Source: SVQP01 sp045650025 (GTDB lineage Bacteria > Bacillota > Clostridia > Oscillospirales > CAG-272). From it: DNA of 23,060 nt. The stretch is from contig JAZRQR010000101.1 in assembly GCA_045650025.1 (NCBI GenBank), positions 1 to 23,060 of the forward strand, written 5' to 3'. Shown in pieces: positions 1 through 7,443 of the stretch; position 1 is the first letter of the stretch; every line of letters begins with the position of its first letter. Position numbers and translations under genes: made by a program. A model generated the notes under the pieces. The model worked only from the letters and a program-made list of their open reading frames with translations, was not told the origin of the DNA and did no database searches.

Positions 1-1
1 G

Positions 2-877
2 CGTATTATAGGACAGGATAAGGCTGTTGAGGCTGTAGCGAAGGCTATCAAGCGCAACAGAGCGGGAATATCCTATAAGCGTAAGCCCGTTTCCTTTATA
101 TTTGCAGGACAGACGGGAGTGGGTAAGACCGAGCTTGTCAAGACGCTGGCAGAGGATCTGTTCCAGTCTCCCGAGACGCTGATTCGTCTGGACATGTCTG
201 AATTTATGGAGAAGCACTCGGTTTCCCGTATCATCGGCTCGCCTCCCGGCTACGTTGGCTATGACGATGCAGGGCAGCTGACCGAGAAGATCCGCCGCAG
301 ACCGTATTCTGTCGTGCTGTTTGACGAGATCGAAAAGGCGCACCCTGACGTGCTCAATATTCTGCTGCAGATTCTGGACGACGGCAGAATTACCGATGCA
401 CACGGCAAAACGGTCAACTTTGAAAACACCGTGATCGTCATGACCACCAATGCGGGCTCCAACCGCTCGTCCTCAATCATGGGATTCTCCGCAGACGTGC
501 AGAGCGGTGCGCAGACCAATACCGAAAAGGCTTTGGCGGAATTCTTGCGCCCCGAGTTTATCAATCGCGTAGACGAGGTGATCACGTTCAGACACCTGGA
601 CGAGGCGGACTTTGTCAAGATCGCGGATATTATGCTCTCCCAGCTGGCGGGCGTGCTTTTTGAGCGCGGATTCGTCCTGACCTGGACCGAGGATGCTGCC
701 GCTTTGGTCGCAAAGCAATCCTATTCGCAGAAATACGGTGCAAGAAATATGCGCCGCTATATCCAGAAGCACATCGAGGATGCGCTTGCCGAGATCATCG
801 TGTCGGATTATTTAAGCCGGTATACCAAGGCAACCGTGTCCGTGGAGAATGGCGAGATTTCCGTTCGCTGCGATTGA
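2..877 (+). CDS. Clp-family AAA+ ATPase (ClpC/ClpE-like), C-terminal part, 5' truncated by window edge
   Basis: This is the second AAA+ module of a Hsp100/Clp unfoldase, which threads proteins into the ClpP peptidase or remodels them in the cytosol. The open frame enters from the left edge. It shows the entry motif IIGQDKAVEAV, Walker A (GQTGVGKT, near base 110), the pore loop GYVGYDDAGQL, Walker B (VVLFDEIEKAHPD), sensor 1 (MTTNAGS), the arginine-finger region (LRPEFINRVDE) and a sensor-2 motif (GARNMRR) in the C-terminal small domain. An IMGF segment after sensor 1 sits where ClpP-binding [LIV]GF loops occur, which favours a ClpP partner over ClpB. The N-domain and first AAA+ module lie outside the window, so ClpC and ClpE cannot be separated. 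The downstream gene follows after 45 bases with no terminator, which suggests cotranscription. Confidence 0.9.
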   Translation, partial: RIIGQDKAVEAVAKAIKRNRAGISYKRKPVSFIFAGQTGVGKTELVKTLAEDLFQSPETLIRLDMSEFMEKHSVSRIIGSPPGYVGYDDAGQLTEKIRRRPYSVVLFDEIEKAHPDVLNILLQILDDGRITDAHGKTVNFENTVIVMTTNAGSNRSSSIMGFSADVQSGAQTNTEKALAEFLRPEFINRVDEVITFRHLDEADFVKIADIMLSQLAGVLFERGFVLTWTEDAAALVAKQSYSQKYGARNMRRYIQKHIEDALAEIIVSDYLSRYTKATVSVENGEISVRCD

Positions 878-922
878 CCGTAATTAGTAATTTATCGTAA
901 TTTTTGAAAGGGGGGATAGAGA

Positions 923-3667
923 ATGGCAGGAAAGAACAACTGGCATACCATGAGCATGGAGCAGGTTTGCGCAAGACTGGAGACCAATGCAACCAAGGGT
1001 CTGTCCCGTAAGCAAGCGGTAGCGCGACTCAAAAAGATGAATGTTCGTTGCCCGGAAGCCCTGCAGCCGCTGTTCCTCCCGTCCAAGAAGACGTTTTTTG
1101 GATTTTTCGGCAAAATGCTGCTGGATCCGATCATGCTCTTAACCTTCTGCGTAGCAATCATTGCGCTGTTCTTTGGGGAAAGCAAAATCTGCCTGACCAT
1201 TGTCAGCATTCTTTTATGTAACGCCGTGCGCTGCGCCTTTGCATATGCAAAAGCGTACAGCCAATGGAAAAAGCTGCAGCTGTATTCCAACCCCATGGTA
1301 AAGGTCATTCGCGGGGGCACTATGTATACCACGGATGCCCGAAACGTCCTGCCGGGTGACGTCGTATTGCTTTGCGAGGGCGATATTTGTCCCGCGGACG
1401 TGCGACTGGACAGCGGCTGTCAGGCGCAGGTGATGCAGTACGTCATGGCGACCGAGGGGGAACGCAAATTCACGCAGGAATCGGTTCTTAAGAGCGGTGA
1501 CGTCGTGTACACGCCCGATCAGGACGTGTTCCATCCCGCGTGTGTCAATATGGTGTATGCAGGCTCGGTGATCAAGCAAGGCTTTGCAAGGGGCGTTGTG
1601 GTGGCAACCGGTACGCATACGTATATCGGTGCTGCAAACGGCACGATGCCGGATATGGATCACTCCGGGGAGTCGGATAGCATTGCGCATATCCGCCGTT
1701 ATTTCTCCCGATTTTCCACCGTGCAATCGGTGCTGCTCATTCCGGTCACCATACTCCTGACCGTGACCATGTGGCAATCCATGACCTTTGCGCAAAGCTT
1801 TTTGACTGCGCTTGCACTTTGCTGCACGGTCATTGCGGAAAATATCGTGTCGCTGGTGTATATCATCCGCGCCGTCGGTATTGATGCGGCTGCAGCAGAA
1901 AGTCAGAACTCCGCTATCGCCGTTATCAAGAACAGCGAGGCATCGGACAAGCTGTGCAGCATGACCGATCTGCTTTTGTTGGATTCCGCCGCGATCAGCG
2001 ACGGTAAGTATCACATCGAATCGGTGTATGCCTGCGGAAGCATTTATAACAACAGAGAATTGCAGAATGAATGTGTACATGCACTTGCTTCTGATCTGTA
2101 TTTGTACCGTACCGCTACGCGTCCGCCCGAAATGCACGAACGCGAAGCATTCGATACAGGATTGGCAGCGCCCATTGATGCGTTGATCAAGCACGTGGCG
2201 CTGGATCATACCGCAATCGATCTGACCAGACGTTCCTCGGTTATGACGTTCTGGGAGGACGGCACGTGCTGCGTACAAAGCAAATTGGTGCGCGGAGATT
2301 ACGACGTGCTCGTGTCTGCCGACGAGCAGCTGCTGCAGCATTGCACGCACGTGGCTGCAGGACCTGATCGCAAGCCGTTTGACGAGAGCGAGCATATGGC
2401 GCTGCGCACGCTTTGCCGCATTTATCGCGAGACCGGCTATCGCCTTTTGCTGATCGCCAACCGCACGGGTGAGGACGTTACTATCGTGGGCGTTCTGGCG
2501 TTTTCGCAAAGAGTCGGAAAGGACTTTTTGCCTGCATGTGAGCAGCTCATTCAAAGCGGTGTCCGCGTTTCTGTCTTTATGGAACAGAATGCGGAAACCG
2601 AAAAGATACTGACGGATTCCGGCTTGATCCGCGATTGGGAGCACGACGTGCTGACCGCAATGGCGGCGCAGGATCAGGATCTGGATCTGCACGTTGCGTA
2701 CGGCAGCTACCGGGCGTATCTGGGATTTACCGATTCGCAGATTGTCGCGCTGATGGAAAAGCTTAAGCAGCGTGGAAACAACATCGCTGTGTATAGCGTG
2801 GATCATCGCACCCAGGCGTTTCACGATATGGCGGATTTCAGCATTACCTGTGACGCAATTGAGTTCCGTTCTGCGAAGGTTGCGCAATCCTTGTATGATA
2901 AAATGCCGATTGACGGCACGTCATTCAGCTCGCGCGCGACTCAGCAAATGCGTCGCGCAGCCGATATGATCCTGCGCCGCGCCTCCGAGCAGGGTGGGGG
3001 ATTGCTGGGAATCCTGACGGGACGTGAGCATGCGTTTTCGATCAATCACAGCATTGCAAACGCTATGACCTATCTGGTCACCATGCAGTTTTTCCGCGCG
3101 TTCCTCTTGATTTTGCCTGCGCTGTTCGGCACGCAAATGCTGTCTGCCGCATCCTTGCTGGTCAGCGGACTTGTGCTGGATCTTGCCGCGGTGATCGCGT
3201 TGGCGTTCGTAATGCCCAATCAGAAGGCGCTTTCGTGCCCGTATTCCATTATGCGACGACTGCAAAAGCCGCTTGCGTACAACGTAGCAAACGTCATCAG
3301 CGCATGCGTGAGCGCGTTGGTCGTGTGGCTGTCGTTTGCACTGCTGCAGGTGTTTGGCATGGTGGATGCCGCGCAGAGCACGGGCGTCGGCTTCCTTGCT
3401 ACGTATTTGCTGCAGGCGCTTGTGTTTATCGTGACCGTGCTGGAATACGCCGAGATCAAGCAAAAGCGCGCTATGCTGGCGTTTGGTGTGCTGGCGGGCG
3501 TTTGTGCAGCTATGTTTATCGCATTTGTATTTATCCCGCCGCTCAACGGCTTTAGCGGTGCAGCTACGCTTTCCTTGGTAACCGTGCTTCTGTCGCCCCT
3601 GTGCCTGCTTGTGTACTTTGTCATGTACCGTATTCTGAGTGCACGCGGGTTGAATTTGCATAAATAA
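923..3667 (+). CDS. P2-type cation ATPase-like protein with degenerate catalytic motifs (pseudo-P-type ATPase)
   Basis: This 914-residue integral membrane protein starts at an ATG behind a purine-rich AAAGGGGGG site. It has the domain order of a P2-type cation pump. There is an N-terminal cation-ATPase domain (GLSRKQAVARLKK, residues 26-38), about ten predicted membrane segments (near 68-105, 265-318 and 726-907), and an A domain with conserved LPGDVV, PADVRLD and ATGTHTYIG stretches. P/N-domain-like regions follow. The catalytic motifs are altered. DKTGT reads D354-S-A-A-I, and the TGES loop reads TEGE (177-180). TM4 PEGL is A305-E-N-I, and TGD is MEQ (553-555). The stretch aligning with TGDGVND reads YSVDHRT (624-630). 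The P-domain lysine near Q606 is also lost. The frame is intact and has no internal stops, so this does not look like decay. It lies between a Clp ATPase and a YlmC-like gene. Transport by ATP hydrolysis seems impossible from these residues. A regulatory, sensory or scaffold role is inference. Confidence 0.85.
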   Translation: MAGKNNWHTMSMEQVCARLETNATKGLSRKQAVARLKKMNVRCPEALQPLFLPSKKTFFGFFGKMLLDPIMLLTFCVAIIALFFGESKICLTIVSILLCNAVRCAFAYAKAYSQWKKLQLYSNPMVKVIRGGTMYTTDARNVLPGDVVLLCEGDICPADVRLDSGCQAQVMQYVMATEGERKFTQESVLKSGDVVYTPDQDVFHPACVNMVYAGSVIKQGFARGVVVATGTHTYIGAANGTMPDMDHSGESDSIAHIRRYFSRFSTVQSVLLIPVTILLTVTMWQSMTFAQSFLTALALCCTVIAENIVSLVYIIRAVGIDAAAAESQNSAIAVIKNSEASDKLCSMTDLLLLDSAAISDGKYHIESVYACGSIYNNRELQNECVHALASDLYLYRTATRPPEMHEREAFDTGLAAPIDALIKHVALDHTAIDLTRRSSVMTFWEDGTCCVQSKLVRGDYDVLVSADEQLLQHCTHVAAGPDRKPFDESEHMALRTLCRIYRETGYRLLLIANRTGEDVTIVGVLAFSQRVGKDFLPACEQLIQSGVRVSVFMEQNAETEKILTDSGLIRDWEHDVLTAMAAQDQDLDLHVAYGSYRAYLGFTDSQIVALMEKLKQRGNNIAVYSVDHRTQAFHDMADFSITCDAIEFRSAKVAQSLYDKMPIDGTSFSSRATQQMRRAADMILRRASEQGGGLLGILTGREHAFSINHSIANAMTYLVTMQFFRAFLLILPALFGTQMLSAASLLVSGLVLDLAAVIALAFVMPNQKALSCPYSIMRRLQKPLAYNVANVISACVSALVVWLSFALLQVFGMVDAAQSTGVGFLATYLLQALVFIVTVLEYAEIKQKRAMLAFGVLAGVCAAMFIAFVFIPPLNGFSGAATLSLVTVLLSPLCLLVYFVMYRILSARGLNLHK

Positions 3668-3704
3668 TGAAATATTCCCACCGCTTTGTACATATACTGC
3701 GCAA

Positions 3705-3714
3705 GAGGGGGGGG
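3705..3714 (+). promoter_or_regulatory. Ribosome binding site with G8 tract for the YlmC-like gene
   Basis: GAGG runs directly into eight consecutive G residues that abut the ATG at 3715. The GAGG core has a normal spacing of 6 bases and decides the start over the ATG at 3667. The G tract could be length-variable by slippage, but only one allele is visible here. Confidence 0.5.
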
Positions 3715-4020
3715 ATGGATTTGAAAACTGGCACTTTTCTTGAGCTTGCCGAAAAAGACGTGATCAATTTATGCACCGGAGAAAATCTGGGTCGCATTTG
3801 TGATCTGGAGATCGACACGGGCAATGCGCGCGTGCTTTGCGTCATCGTGCCCGAGCAGGGCGGCGTTTGGGGGCTTGGCAAGACAAACGAGATCTTTATA
3901 CCGTGGCAAAAAATCGAATGCATTGGGGAGGATGCGGTGCTGGTGCGTATGGGCGCGGAGGAAAAGACCCGCTATACTATGCCAAAACGCAAGCTCAAAC
4001 GCAATTTGTTCGGCAAATAA
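3715..4020 (+). CDS. YlmC/YmxH-family PRC-barrel sporulation protein
   Basis: This small cytosolic protein of 101 residues matches the YlmC/YmxH pattern. It has an early strand with ELAEKDVINL, the motif TGENLGRICDLEID, then VIVPEQGG, the GLGKTNEIFIPW strand and a closing IGEDAVLVRM. This is a single PRC-barrel-like fold plus a basic tail (KRKLKRNLFGK). The family is widespread in spore formers, but its biochemical role is not established. I chose the ATG at 3715 because a GAGG core within an eight-G tract sits 6 bases upstream. An alternative ATG at 3667 overlaps the stop of the preceding gene (TAATG) and would add 16 residues, but it lacks a separate binding site. Translational coupling to the pseudo-ATPase gene is plausible either way. 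Confidence 0.8.
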   Translation: MDLKTGTFLELAEKDVINLCTGENLGRICDLEIDTGNARVLCVIVPEQGGVWGLGKTNEIFIPWQKIECIGEDAVLVRMGAEEKTRYTMPKRKLKRNLFGK

Positions 4021-4053
4021 GTGTAAACAATTTGTAAACAATCGCTTTAGGTA

Positions 4054-4082
4054 TTGCATATTTGGAAATAATATGTTATAAT
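4054..4082 (+). promoter_or_regulatory. Sigma-A-type promoter for rpsB-tsf
   Basis: The -35 hexamer TTGCAT (4054-4059) and a perfect -10 TATAAT (4077-4082) are separated by exactly 17 bases. Transcription would start near 4089-4091, leaving a leader of about 145 bases before rpsB. The strength fits a ribosomal protein operon. Confidence 0.75.
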
Positions 4083-4089
4083 TTACGCC

Positions 4090-4220
4090 GTTGTGTCGGG
4101 AATCCGACATGATAATAATAAAATACACACACAGGGAAGACAGGGTACTACCGGTGTTTCATGCGGCAATAAAAGCCCTGAAATTGATGCGTACCGAACG
4201 ACTCTGTGGTGGAAAAACCG
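4090..4220 (+). ncRNA. Structured 5' leader of rpsB (candidate ribosomal-protein autoregulatory element)
   Basis: The untranslated leader contains a tight hairpin, TGTCGG-GAAT-CCGACA (4094-4109), just after the likely start site. Further down, GGGTAC (4143-4148) can pair with GTACC (4191-4195). Inside this pairing lies a small GGC/GCC stem around an A-rich loop (4165-4177). Ribosomal protein operons are often autoregulated through such leaders, and S2 leaders are known in other bacteria. I do not recognise this one as a described family. That it is a regulatory RNA is inferred from length, position and pairing. Confidence 0.4.
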
Positions 4221-4227
4221 AAGGAGG
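4221..4227 (+). promoter_or_regulatory. Ribosome binding site of rpsB
   Basis: AAGGAGG lies 8 bases before the ATG at 4236. This decides against the longer reading from 4206, whose extra ten residues are not part of S2 proteins. Confidence 0.85.
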
Positions 4228-4235
4228 ACAAACAA

Positions 4236-4979
4236 ATGTCTATCATCACTATTAAGCAGCTCTTGGAAGCTGGTGTACACTTTGGACACCACACCAGAAG
4301 ATGGAACCCCAAAATGCAGGAGTACATCTTCACCGAAAGAAACGGTATCTACATCATCGACCTGCAGAAGACCGTTAAGAAGTTTGAGGAAGCTTACGAC
4401 TTCATTCGCGAGCTCTCCGCTAACGACGGCACCATTCTGTTCGTTGGTACTAAGAAGCAGGCAGCTGAAGCAATTAAGGAAGAAGCTACCAGATGCGGCA
4501 TGTACTACGTAAACGTTAGATGGCCCGGTGGTATGATGACCAACTTCAAGACCATCAAGAGCTCCATCAACCGCCTGAACAGCCTGACCAAGATGCAGGA
4601 GGACGGCACTTTTGACATGCTTCCCAAGAAGGAAGTTGCTGCAAAGCAGAAGGAAATCTTCGACCTGGAGAAGTCCTACGGCGGGATCAAGACCATGGAC
4701 AGACTGCCTGATGCAGTGTTCATCGTTGACCCCCGCAAGGAAAGAAACGCAGTACTTGAGGCTAAGAAGCTTGGCATCCCGGTAATCGCTATCGTGGACA
4801 CCAACTGCGATCCTGACGACGCTGATTACGTTATCCCCGGTAACGACGACGCTATCCGCGCTATCAAGCTCATCTCCTCTATCATCGCTGACGGTATTAT
4901 CGAAGGCAGACAGGGCGAGCAGCTGACCGAGGCAGTAGAGGTTAAGGCACAGGCTGAGACCGAAGAGGCTGCTGAGTAA
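4236..4979 (+). CDS. rpsB: 30S ribosomal protein S2
   Basis: Ribosomal protein S2 is a late-assembling component of the small subunit that binds near S1 and the 16S head-body junction. The 247-residue product begins MSIITIKQLLEAGVHFGHH and carries the family signatures HFGHHTRRWNPKM, FVGTKKQA, RWPGGMMTNF and DPRKERNAVLEAKKLGIPV. A typical acidic tail rich in Glu and Ala ends the protein. Length is normal for the family. Codon choice is strongly biased, as in tsf and in contrast to later genes in the window, which fits high expression. It is transcribed from the promoter at 4054-4082 together with tsf, which begins 29 bases downstream. Confidence 0.98.
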   Translation: MSIITIKQLLEAGVHFGHHTRRWNPKMQEYIFTERNGIYIIDLQKTVKKFEEAYDFIRELSANDGTILFVGTKKQAAEAIKEEATRCGMYYVNVRWPGGMMTNFKTIKSSINRLNSLTKMQEDGTFDMLPKKEVAAKQKEIFDLEKSYGGIKTMDRLPDAVFIVDPRKERNAVLEAKKLGIPVIAIVDTNCDPDDADYVIPGNDDAIRAIKLISSIIADGIIEGRQGEQLTEAVEVKAQAETEEAAE

Positions 4980-5008
4980 TCAAGATCAAATTTTAAGGAG
5001 AATTTAAA

Positions 5009-5932
5009 ATGGCAAACATTACTGCAAAAGACGTTGCAACACTGCGCGCTAAGACCGGTATCGGTATGATGGAGTGCAAGAAGGCACTCGTAGAGGCTGA
5101 CGGCGACATCGAAGCCGCTATCAAGATCCTCCGTGAAAAGGGCGAACTCAAGGCTGAGAGCAAGATGGCTACCAGAATTGCTGCTGACGGTATCGTTGAC
5201 GTTTACACCGAGGGCAACACCACCGCTATGATCGAGGTTAACTCTGAGACCGACTTCGTTGCAAAGAACGCTTCTTTCCAGGAGTTCGTAAAGAACCTGC
5301 TTAAGACCATCGTGGCTAACAAGCCCGCTGACGTTGACGCTCTGATGGCTTCCGATTACTTCGACGGTTCTTGCACCGTTGAGGCTAAGCTCAAGGAGCA
5401 GATCTTCGTGATCGGTGAGAAGCTGAGCATCCGCCGCTTCATGGTTATCGAGGGTGTTACCAGCACTTACATTCACGGCATGGGCTCCATCGGCGTTGTA
5501 ACTCTGTTTGACACCGATTGCGCTGACAAGGAAGGCTTTGACGAGTTTGCAAAGAACATTTCTCTGCAGATTGGTGCATACGTAACTCCTTACCTTGACA
5601 GAACTCACGTTCCCGCATCCGTAATCGAGTCCGAGAAGGAAATTCTCATGGCTCAGATTTCCAACGATCCTGCAATGGCTAAGAAGCCTGACGCAATCAA
5701 GGCTAAGATGGTTGAGGGTAGAATCTCCAAGTTCTACGACAACAACTGCCTGGTTGACATGGGCTACATCAAGGACGACGACATGACCGTTGGTCAGTAT
5801 ATCGCTGCAACTGCTAAGGAGCTGGGCGGTTCTATCGCTGTTAAGGCTTTCTGGCGTTACGAGAAGGGCGAAGGCATCCAGAAGAGAGAAGAGAACTTCG
5901 CGGATGAGATCGCTAAGCTGACTAACAAGTAA
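5009..5932 (+). CDS. tsf: Elongation factor Ts
   Basis: EF-Ts is the guanine nucleotide exchange factor that recycles EF-Tu-GDP. The 307-residue product has the N-terminal UBA-like helical domain (ITAKDVATLRAKTGIGMMECKKAL) and the EF-Tu-contact motif TDFVAKN (residues 81-87). The core/dimerisation region follows, and the C-terminal module has MVEGRISKFY near residue 231. Full length is typical. The start has a good AAGGAG site 8 bases upstream. It follows rpsB in the classic two-gene operon and is closed by the terminator at 5950-5983. Confidence 0.98.
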   Translation: MANITAKDVATLRAKTGIGMMECKKALVEADGDIEAAIKILREKGELKAESKMATRIAADGIVDVYTEGNTTAMIEVNSETDFVAKNASFQEFVKNLLKTIVANKPADVDALMASDYFDGSCTVEAKLKEQIFVIGEKLSIRRFMVIEGVTSTYIHGMGSIGVVTLFDTDCADKEGFDEFAKNISLQIGAYVTPYLDRTHVPASVIESEKEILMAQISNDPAMAKKPDAIKAKMVEGRISKFYDNNCLVDMGYIKDDDMTVGQYIAATAKELGGSIAVKAFWRYEKGEGIQKREENFADEIAKLTNK

Positions 5933-5949
5933 TTTTAGTACTCCTAAAT

Positions 5950-5983
5950 AAAAGCACGGCATTGCCGTGCTTTTATTTTTTAT
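5950..5983 (+). terminator. Intrinsic terminator of rpsB-tsf
   Basis: An 11-base-pair stem, AAAAGCACGGC / GCCGTGCTTTT, with a three-base ATT loop (5950-5974) is followed by a T-rich tract. It lies 18 bases after the tsf stop. Confidence 0.9.
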
Positions 5984-6012
5984 CATTTCTGCAATAAATT
6001 TCAAAATACCTG

Positions 6013-6041
6013 TTTACAAATTGCCAAAAATGTAGTAAAAT
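6013..6041 (+). promoter_or_regulatory. Probable promoter for pyrH
   Basis: TTTACA (6013-6018) and TAAAAT (6036-6041) have a 17-base spacer. A perfect TATAAT also occurs at 6050-6055 but lacks a well-spaced -35. The position right after the tsf terminator supports a fresh start for the pyrH transcript. Confidence 0.55.
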
Positions 6042-6078
6042 ATATTCTGTATAATATTATCAGTTGAGGTGATCCTAA

Positions 6079-6798
6079 ATGACTACCAAACCCGAATATC
6101 GCAGAATCGTTCTCAAGCTTTCCGGTGAGGCGTTGGCACCCGCACAAGCAGGGGAAGGCATTCTGGATTTTAACAAGATCGAGCAGGTTGCACAGGTAAT
6201 TAAAAAGTGTCTTGCACAGGGCGTTCAGGTTGCCGTTATCGTTGGTGCGGGCAATATCTGGCGCGGACGCGTCGGTGGCGCAATGAACCACTCCAGAGCC
6301 GACCAGATGGGTATGCTTGCCACCACCATCAACGCCATTGCAATTCAGGATACGTTTATAAAGAGCGGAATCGATACCGTAGTGATGACCTCGGTAGAAA
6401 TGCATGCGTTTGCAGAGTATTACACCGCAAGACATGCCGATAAGGCGCTCAACGAAGGCAAGGTCGTCGTATTTGGCTGCGGACTTGGATGGCCCTATTT
6501 TTCAACCGATACTCCTGCTGTCGTCCGCGCTGCTGAAATTGAAGCGGATGCGGTGCTGATGGCTAAGAACGTGGACTATCTGTACACGGCAGATCCCAAA
6601 AAAGATCCCAATGCAAAGCCCATTCTGGATATCACCTATGCGGAAATATTGGAAAAGGGACTTAAGGCATTTGATATGACGGCGGTTTCCTTCTGCCAGG
6701 AAAACAACATTACAACCTACGGCTTTGCGCTCAGCGATCCCGAAAATATCTATCGCGTCGTAATGGGTGAGAAGATCGGCACCAAAATGCATAACTAA
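6079..6798 (+). CDS. pyrH: UMP kinase
   Basis: The bacterial hexameric uridylate kinase phosphorylates UMP to UDP and supplies all pyrimidine nucleotides. It belongs to the amino-acid kinase fold. The 239-residue product has the phosphate-binding start RRIVLKLSGEAL (residues 9-19), VGAGNIWRGR (55-64), the RADQMGMLAT segment, MAKNVDYLYTADPKKDPNA and the C-terminal RVVMGEKIGT. The segment corresponding to the common GTGNP reads G135-L-G-W-P, a variant discussed under findings. A GAGGTGA site precedes the ATG with normal spacing. It is followed by frr after 42 bases, the usual bacterial order. Confidence 0.96.
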   Translation: MTTKPEYRRIVLKLSGEALAPAQAGEGILDFNKIEQVAQVIKKCLAQGVQVAVIVGAGNIWRGRVGGAMNHSRADQMGMLATTINAIAIQDTFIKSGIDTVVMTSVEMHAFAEYYTARHADKALNEGKVVVFGCGLGWPYFSTDTPAVVRAAEIEADAVLMAKNVDYLYTADPKKDPNAKPILDITYAEILEKGLKAFDMTAVSFCQENNITTYGFALSDPENIYRVVMGEKIGTKMHN

Positions 6799-6840
6799 GA
6801 AATAATAAATCACTACATAGAAACAGAAAGGAATTACATT

Positions 6841-7395
6841 ATGGGTTACAATACCAAAGACTTTGAAGCAAAGCTTCAGAAAACCATCGTAGCATACGAA
6901 AACAATCTTGACAACGTTCGTGCAAGCCAGGCAAATCCCAAGCTGCTCTCCCGCATCAGCTTTGATTACTACGGTTCTCCCACACCTCTGAACACTATGG
7001 CAGACATTCGTGTCAGCGATGCAAGAACCCTGACCATTATGCCTTACGATAAGTCCACTCTCAAGGCAATCGAAAAGGCAATTCTTGCGTCCGATCTGGG
7101 TATCACGCCCAATAACGACGGCCAGGCAATCCGCCTTGTATTCCCCCAGCTGACTCAGGACCGCAGAAAGGAACTCTCCAAGCAGATTTCCAAGATGGGC
7201 GAAGAGGCTAAGGTTGCTGCACGTATGGTTCGTAAGAACGCAAACGACGAGATTAAGAACCTTAAGAAGGACAATCTTCTGACCGAGGACGAAGAAGAGG
7301 GTGCTAAGAAGAAGGTGCAGGATCTGACCGACAAGTATATCAAGCAGATCGACGTAATCACCGACAAGAAGATTACCGAAATCATGGCTGTATAA
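6841..7395 (+). CDS. frr: Ribosome recycling factor
   Basis: Frr splits post-termination ribosomes together with EF-G. The 184-residue protein is of standard length and shows the coiled-coil and hinge pattern of the family. It has the N-terminal helix ending NVRASQANPKLL, the domain II segment VDYYGSPTPLN-like (FDYYGSPTPLNTMADI), SDLGITPNNDGQAIRL, LTQDRRKELSKQ and the C-terminal helix ending ITDKKITEIMAV. AAAGGA lies upstream of the ATG. It probably shares the pyrH transcript and is followed directly by a terminator-like hairpin. Confidence 0.97.
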   Translation: MGYNTKDFEAKLQKTIVAYENNLDNVRASQANPKLLSRISFDYYGSPTPLNTMADIRVSDARTLTIMPYDKSTLKAIEKAILASDLGITPNNDGQAIRLVFPQLTQDRRKELSKQISKMGEEAKVAARMVRKNANDEIKNLKKDNLLTEDEEEGAKKKVQDLTDKYIKQIDVITDKKITEIMAV

Positions 7396-7401
7396 CATTA
7401 C

Positions 7402-7428
7402 GGCGGGTCAACAGACCCGCCTTTTGTT
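7402..7428 (+). terminator. Intrinsic terminator-like hairpin between frr and uppS
   Basis: A perfect 8-base-pair stem, GGCGGGTC / GACCCGCC, with an AACA loop is followed by TTTTGTT. It stands only 15 bases before the uppS start. No new promoter fits between them, so it may reduce rather than end transcription into the lipid genes. Confidence 0.75.
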
Positions 7429-7443
7429 GGTAAGGTGTATGTT

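Noticed and set aside
1214..2887. A 557-codon open frame on the minus strand opposite the pseudo-ATPase gene.
   Set aside because: It is wholly antisense to a protein with clear family similarity. Its composition is rich in His, Gln and Arg with no recognisable domain, and it has no ribosome binding site, so it is a shadow of codon bias.
923..3667. Interpretation of the P-type ATPase-like gene as an ordinary calcium or magnesium pump.
   Set aside because: Overall similarity suggests it, but the phosphorylation, hinge, A-domain and TM4 motifs needed for the pump cycle are all substituted.
4826..6004. A 392-codon minus-strand frame opposite tsf.
   Set aside because: tsf and the end of rpsB explain the region. 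The antisense product is a Leu/Val/Ser-rich shadow caused by the strong codon bias of these genes.
6021..6055. TTGCCA with TATAAT as the pyrH promoter.
   Set aside because: The spacer would be 23 bases, too long for a sigma-A promoter. TTTACA-17-TAAAAT just upstream fits better.
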